Shown here piece after piece: positions 5,101 to 7,867 of a stretch of DNA of 7,867 bases. The DNA is from Bacillota bacterium (GTDB lineage: Bacteria; Bacillota; Clostridia; Christensenellales; CAG-138): the NCBI GenBank assembly GCA_023396535.1, contig JAEWWD010000072.1:1-7867 (forward strand), given 5' to 3'. Position numbers and translations under genes: made by a program. The notes under the pieces are model-generated. The model worked only from the letters and a program-made list of their open reading frames with translations. It did not search any database and was not told the DNA's origin. Each line of letters begins with the position of its first letter. Position 1 is the first letter of the stretch.

Positions 5101-7867
5101 ACCTGATCGGCGCGGTAAGGCTACCCAACAACGCCTTTCTCGCTAACGCCGGGACGCAGGTTGTCGCGGACATCCTTTTTCTGCAAAAGCGCGACCGGCC
5201 CATAGAGACGGAGCCGGGATGGGTGCATCTTGGCAAAAGCACCGAGGGCTTTGCCATCAACCAGTATTTCATAGACAACCCGGAAATGGTGCTGGGAACG
5301 CTGACGGAGGAACATACGCAATATGGGCGGCAGGAATGTACCTGCGCGCCCATCCCCGGCGCAGATCTCGCGGAACAGCTCCGTGATGCCGTGGCCAACA
5401 TCCATGCCGAGATTAGCGAGTACGAACGCAAGAATGAGCTTGACGAAAGCGCCGCAGAGAGCATCCCCGCCGACCCCGATGTGCGTAATTTCAGCTTTGC
5501 TTTGGTAGAAGGGCAGATTTACTTCCGCCAAAACAGCCGCATGAACAAGGTGGAGGTTTCCGTCACGGTGGCAAACCGCATCAAGGGCATGATCGAGCTG
5601 CGCGACTGTACCCGGCGGCTCATCGAATATCAGCTTGAGGGCTATCCCGACGAGATGATCGCCCGCGAGCAGCGCAGCCTGAATATCCTGTACGACAGCT
5701 TTACAAAGAAATACGGCCTCTTAAACAGCCGCGCCAACGATATGGCGTTTTCGGATGACAGCGCCTACTGCCTGCTCTGCTCCCTTGAGGTGATCGACGA
5801 GAACGGAAACCTTGAACGCAAGGCTGACATGTTCACCAAACGCACTATCCGGCAGCAGAATGTCGTTACGGCGGTGGATACGGCAAGCGAAGCCCTGACC
5901 GTATCCCTTGCGGAAAAGGCGCGCATTGACTTGGATTATATGTCCGAGCTCACGGGCTTTAGCCGTGAAAGGTTGCTTGACGACCTGCAAGGCGTGGTGT
6001 TCCTCAATATCGGCTCGGCTGATTCACAGGAGAAAGCCTATGTCGCCGCTGATGAGTATCTGTCCGGTAATGTGCGTGAAAAGCTGCGGCAGGCGGAAGC
6101 GGCGGTTAAGATCGATCCGTCATTATGCGTCAACGTGGAGGCGCTTGAAAAGGTGCAGCCCGTGGACTTGACCGCAAGCGAGATCGACGTGCGTTTGGGC
6201 GCGACATGGCTTTCGCAGGATGTGATCGAGAAATTCGTCTTTAAACTGTTAAAGCCCTCCAGTTATGCGCAGAACAAGATACGGGTGCACTTCTCCCCCT
6301 ACACGGCGGCATGGAACATCGAAAACAAAAGCGCCGATTACGGCAGCGTCGCGGCCAACGTGACGTATGGCACGAAGCGCATCAATGCCTACAAGATCAT
6401 CGAGGAAACGCTGAATCTCAAGGATGTGCGCATCTTCGATACCGTCTTGGACGAAAACGGCAATGAAACGCGTGTGCTGAATAAGAAGGAAACCATACTC
6501 GCGCAGCAGAAGCAGCAGGCGATTAAGGACGCTTTCCGCGATTGGATATGGGCCGATCCCGCGCAGCGTGACGAGCTGACTGCTCTGTACAACACCAAAT
6601 TCAACAGCACCCGCCCACGTGAATACGATGGGAGCCATATCCGTTTTGTCGGCATGAACCCCGAAATCAAGCTGCGGCCGCATCAGGTGAACGCCATCGC
6701 GCGCATCCTGTACGGTGGGAACAGCCTGCTTGCGCACGTTGTCGGCGCGGGGAAAACCTTTGAGATGGTGGGCGCGGCTATGGAGCTAAAGCGGCTCGGC
6801 CTGTGCCAAAAGAGCCTGTTTGTGGTGCCAAATCACCTGACGGAGCAATGGGCGGCTGAGTTTTTGCAGCTCTATCCTGCCGCCAACATCCTTGTGGCAA
6901 CCAAAAAAGACTTTGAAACCCGCAACCGCAAGAAGTTCTGCGGGCGCATCGCCACGGGCGATTACGATGCCGTGATCATCGGGCATTCGCAGTTTGAGAA
7001 GATACCCATGAGCCTGGAGCGGCAGCGGGCGGTATTGCAGGAACAGCTTGACGAAATTATGGACGGAATCGCGGACGCGAAGGCCGCGAATGCCGAGCGG
7101 TTCACCGTCAAGCAGCTGGAAAAAACCAAGAAGGCCATTAAGCTCAAGCTCGATAAGCTCAACGATCAGACGCGCAAGGATGACGTCGTTACCTTTGAGG
7201 AATTGGGCACCGATCGATTGTTTGTGGACGAGGCGCACTTCTATAAAAACCTGTTTTTGTTCACGAAAATGCGGAATGTAGCTGGTCTGTCGCAGACGGA
7301 AGCTCAAAAGAGCAGCGACCTCTTTATGAAGTGCCGCTACTTGGACGAGCTGACGGGAGGCCGCGGTATCGTGTTTGCTACGGGGACGCCGATATCGAAC
7401 AGCATGACCGAGATGTACACCATGCAGCGATACCTTCAATATGAAACGCTGCGGCGGCAGGGGCTGACGCATTTTGACGCCTGGGCAAGTACCTTCGGGG
7501 AAACGGTGACAGCCATCGAGCTTGCGCCGGAGGGTACGGGATACAGGGCAAAGACGCGGTTCGCACGTTTTTACAATCTCCCCGAGCTGATCGCCATGTT
7601 CAAGCAGGTCGCGGATATCCAGACCGCCGACATGCTTGATCTGCCCGTGCCAGAGGCGGATTACCACAACATCGTCATAAAGTCCTCCGAATACCAGCGC
7701 GATATGGTGGCGTCCTTTGCGGACCGGGCCGACAGGGTGCGAAACGGCATGGTCGATCCGACGGTCGATAACATGCTCAAGATCACCAACGACGGGCGCA
7801 AACTCGCTCTCGACCAGCGGCTTGTCAATGCCATGCTGCCGGATGGAGAGGAAAGCAAGGTCAACGT
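2133..7867 (+). CDS. Giant N6-adenine methyltransferase / SNF2 helicase polyvalent protein of an integrative element (3'-truncated by window)
   Basis: One frame runs from TTG (2133) to the window end with no stop: 1911 codons, incomplete. An ArdC-like N-terminus has KYPWHEQVMIYAQRPDATAC (residues about 39-58) and a KGAKGIAII loop. Residues 277-393 are a Gly/Asp/Pro-rich disordered linker that overlaps tnpV. Accessory polyvalent-protein-like domains occupy about 424-720, with a charged helix at 530-560. A proline hinge near 730 leads to a methyltransferase fold: SAM motif VLEPACGVGNFF (861-872) and catalytic motif IGNVPFGDY around N927, an NVPF variant of NPPF/Y. A conserved-looking YVAADEYLSGNVREKL starts at 1303. 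The helicase follows: Walker A VGAGKT (1537-1542), DEAH (1699-1702), ATGTPISNS (1749-1757); motifs IV-VI lie past the edge. Such proteins are standard cargo of clostridial conjugative elements and probably modify or remodel element DNA around transfer; the exact role is unproven. Confidence 0.9.
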   Translation, partial: MATKLQTVSELTARTMHRLTHSVDEWMSFLDSAAWLYKYPWHEQVMIYAQRPDATACASIELWNNAFRRWVNKGAKGIAIIDDSGAKPVLRYVFDVSDTDARHSNPFRLWEAREAQEPQILEELQNHFGEIPEYEGLPFSGQLMGIIHNAVADNSGDYASVFMRSLAGSSLDEYDDFNVRIWFEQITELSVAYCVLIRLGYDACAYLDVSDFVPVMDFNTPDTIAQLGTATADISEMVLRQIERSVRSMERHERGTLARTAGVSQNEDRENERSGEHGTDVQAERGLSDSRYRDGYAADGADRQIRDDAQIVSERASEGDVQQPSPPEQANGAPLGDRPDSEGTGRADGGADGEGRGLEREIEGPRPDGMGGPDEQHQAPGGGSGDSGPDPQLSLFPTADGQIALIEQAEAEKASAFSISQADIDGELLRGSGFQDGKYRIYHFYQSQPSTQDAVAFLKKEYGTAGHSHTFLDGQRGFVGHDGKGLSFRKHGSDTATVLSWTKVHRRLSELIVLDRYLSEKEKAYFPIYEQREAERREQFAEERAAKDELRAAAALDEQRNNAMYRYSLGDEVQLGAQTYTVLGYDDTTVILSDPKYPLLLEDMPREVFERRLRENPANDHLIVQETDSIQADAPEAQDKADEMLAYAEQVAAENAVEPYERFSVVETDEGYAILDDLQDGYYVDYEGVTEDFTSEWQATSYLEAVRHEISQRETEEWLYIERAKVIPAELPPPAPTIEKLPKLDFRITDDALGHGGAKAKYQMNVAAIRTLQAIEAEKRMATPEEQEILSRYVGWGGVADAFDGEKDNWRKEYEELKGLLTEEEYESARASTLNAHYSSPTVIKAVYATIESMGFRGGNVLEPACGVGNFFGLLPESMKGSKLYGVELDSITGRIARHLYQSANIAVQGFEQTSLPDSFFDIAIGNVPFGDYGVADKRYDKNHFLIHDYFFAKTLDKVRPGGVIAFVTSSGTMDKKNSAVRKYIAQRADLIGAVRLPNNAFLANAGTQVVADILFLQKRDRPIETEPGWVHLGKSTEGFAINQYFIDNPEMVLGTLTEEHTQYGRQECTCAPIPGADLAEQLRDAVANIHAEISEYERKNELDESAAESIPADPDVRNFSFALVEGQIYFRQNSRMNKVEVSVTVANRIKGMIELRDCTRRLIEYQLEGYPDEMIAREQRSLNILYDSFTKKYGLLNSRANDMAFSDDSAYCLLCSLEVIDENGNLERKADMFTKRTIRQQNVVTAVDTASEALTVSLAEKARIDLDYMSELTGFSRERLLDDLQGVVFLNIGSADSQEKAYVAADEYLSGNVREKLRQAEAAVKIDPSLCVNVEALEKVQPVDLTASEIDVRLGATWLSQDVIEKFVFKLLKPSSYAQNKIRVHFSPYTAAWNIENKSADYGSVAANVTYGTKRINAYKIIEETLNLKDVRIFDTVLDENGNETRVLNKKETILAQQKQQAIKDAFRDWIWADPAQRDELTALYNTKFNSTRPREYDGSHIRFVGMNPEIKLRPHQVNAIARILYGGNSLLAHVVGAGKTFEMVGAAMELKRLGLCQKSLFVVPNHLTEQWAAEFLQLYPAANILVATKKDFETRNRKKFCGRIATGDYDAVIIGHSQFEKIPMSLERQRAVLQEQLDEIMDGIADAKAANAERFTVKQLEKTKKAIKLKLDKLNDQTRKDDVVTFEELGTDRLFVDEAHFYKNLFLFTKMRNVAGLSQTEAQKSSDLFMKCRYLDELTGGRGIVFATGTPISNSMTEMYTMQRYLQYETLRRQGLTHFDAWASTFGETVTAIELAPEGTGYRAKTRFARFYNLPELIAMFKQVADIQTADMLDLPVPEADYHNIVIKSSEYQRDMVASFADRADRVRNGMVDPTVDNMLKITNDGRKLALDQRLVNAMLPDGEESKVN
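2902..2930 (+). promoter_or_regulatory. Possible internal promoter for tnpV
   Basis: TTGCAA at 2902-2907 (4 of 6 to consensus), 17-bp spacer, CAGAAT at 2925-2930 (4 of 6). Transcription would begin near 2937, just before the tnpV ribosome site. The geometry is good but the boxes are imperfect and lie in coding DNA, so this is tentative. Confidence 0.3.
2946..2953 (+). promoter_or_regulatory. Ribosome binding site of tnpV inside the helicase gene
   Basis: GAGAGGAG, eight bases before ATG at 2962. It supports independent initiation of the nested gene and argues against longer upstream starts in the same frame, such as the ATG at 2734. Confidence 0.6.
2962..3312 (+). CDS. tnpV: TnpV-family transposon-encoded protein, nested in the +1 frame of the helicase gene
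   Basis: A 116-residue protein wholly inside the helicase gene, in the +1 frame. It has the TnpV family pattern along its whole length: N-terminal MELTYRQNGDYLIPDIEM, then GKYGMMRKSFLREHQKGMYN, a helix containing LTAHLLEIDRTA, a KARDQMEWVGRMNNIRHRAEE block and the C-terminal end ADLIHS. Family members are about 110-125 residues, so it is full length. TnpV was named from Tn4451-type elements, where an excisionase-like role was proposed; its function is not established. It appears soluble, basic and helical, with no signal or membrane segment. The start follows GAGAGGAG at 2946-2953. About 84% of its codons end in G or C, like a real gene, whereas the helicase frame over the same bases does not. 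A terminator follows 42 nt after its stop. The family call rests on recalled sequence pattern. Confidence 0.82.
   Translation: MELTYRQNGDYLIPDIEMDTQPTEQIGKYGMMRKSFLREHQKGMYNSLLLQNRLTAHLLEIDRTARVQVEQTAAQMAKAEGLSEKLKARDQMEWVGRMNNIRHRAEEAVIADLIHS
3355..3384 (+). terminator. Intrinsic terminator of tnpV embedded in the helicase coding frame
   Basis: GCAGAGGC (3357-3364) pairs perfectly with GCCTCTGC (3372-3379) around loop CGAAAAA, followed directly by TTTTT (3380-3384). The flanking A3355 and G3356 can extend the stem into the T-tract. It lies 42 nt after the tnpV stop, where a terminator for that gene belongs, yet also encodes helicase residues of the AEAEKASAF segment (about 409-418). Helicase translation would be expected to melt or occlude it; that is inference. 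Confidence 0.7.

Noticed and set aside
3969..5531. Several minus-strand open frames of 60-174 codons opposite the methyltransferase region
   Set aside because: All lie opposite continuous sense coding with clear SAM and NVPF motifs; none has a family pattern or initiation signal.
6786..7667. 293-codon open frame on the minus strand
   Set aside because: It lies opposite the conserved helicase motifs (DEAH, ATGTP), has no ribosome site or recognisable domain, and is explained by the GC-rich codon bias of the sense gene.
3312..7867. Possible frameshift in the large gene between tnpV and the helicase motifs
   Set aside because: I checked the frame line by line from 2133 to 7867. It stays in one phase with no stop, so the gene is intact within the window.
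1..7867. CRISPR array, tRNA or rRNA genes
   Set aside because: No regularly spaced direct repeats and no tRNA-like cloverleaf or rRNA sequence were seen by eye.

Overview
The window looks like accessory DNA from a Clostridia-type Bacillota genome. The evidence is strong AAGGAGG-like ribosome sites, intrinsic terminators with T-tracts, an IS1182-family insertion sequence, and a very large methyltransferase-helicase of the kind carried by clostridial integrative conjugative elements (Tn1549/Tn4451-like relatives). No chromosomal housekeeping gene is visible.

Layout: (1) Positions 1-285 are the 3' end of a gene whose product ends in a Vsr/MTES_1575-like nuclease domain, probably the tail of a large superfamily-1 helicase-nuclease. 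(2) 286-446 is intergenic, with one hairpin. (3) 447-2063 is a complete IS1182-family element: intact 472-residue DDE transposase, 13/15-matched terminal inverted repeats, and a candidate 4-bp GTTT target duplication. (4) 2079-2099 is an intrinsic terminator left over from whatever preceded the IS target site. (5) From 2133, started by TTG behind a perfect AAGGAGGT, a single open frame runs without a stop to the window end (1911 codons, incomplete). It encodes an ArdC-like N-terminus, polyvalent-protein accessory domains, an N6-adenine methyltransferase domain and the first half of an SNF2-type helicase. This is the main gene of the window.

The most interesting structure lies inside that gene. 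A second gene, a TnpV-family protein of 116 residues (2962-3312), is encoded in the +1 frame within the helicase's disordered linker. It has its own Shine-Dalgarno, a possible promoter, and a strong intrinsic terminator 42 nt after its stop (3355-3384), all within the helicase reading frame. Third-position GC is high in the tnpV frame (about 84% by hand count) and low in the helicase frame over the same bases (about a third). This suggests that the tnpV frame is the older one and that the helicase linker is overprinted on it. The region therefore looks like a small transcription unit buried in a larger gene.

The large protein plausibly helps the conjugative element process or protect its DNA during transfer. 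TnpV is a transposon-borne accessory protein of unproven role. The IS separates the helicase from whatever transcribed it originally, so its present promoter is not visible. The base composition shifts from AT-richer (left gene and IS) to GC-richer (from about 2130 on), consistent with separate origins.
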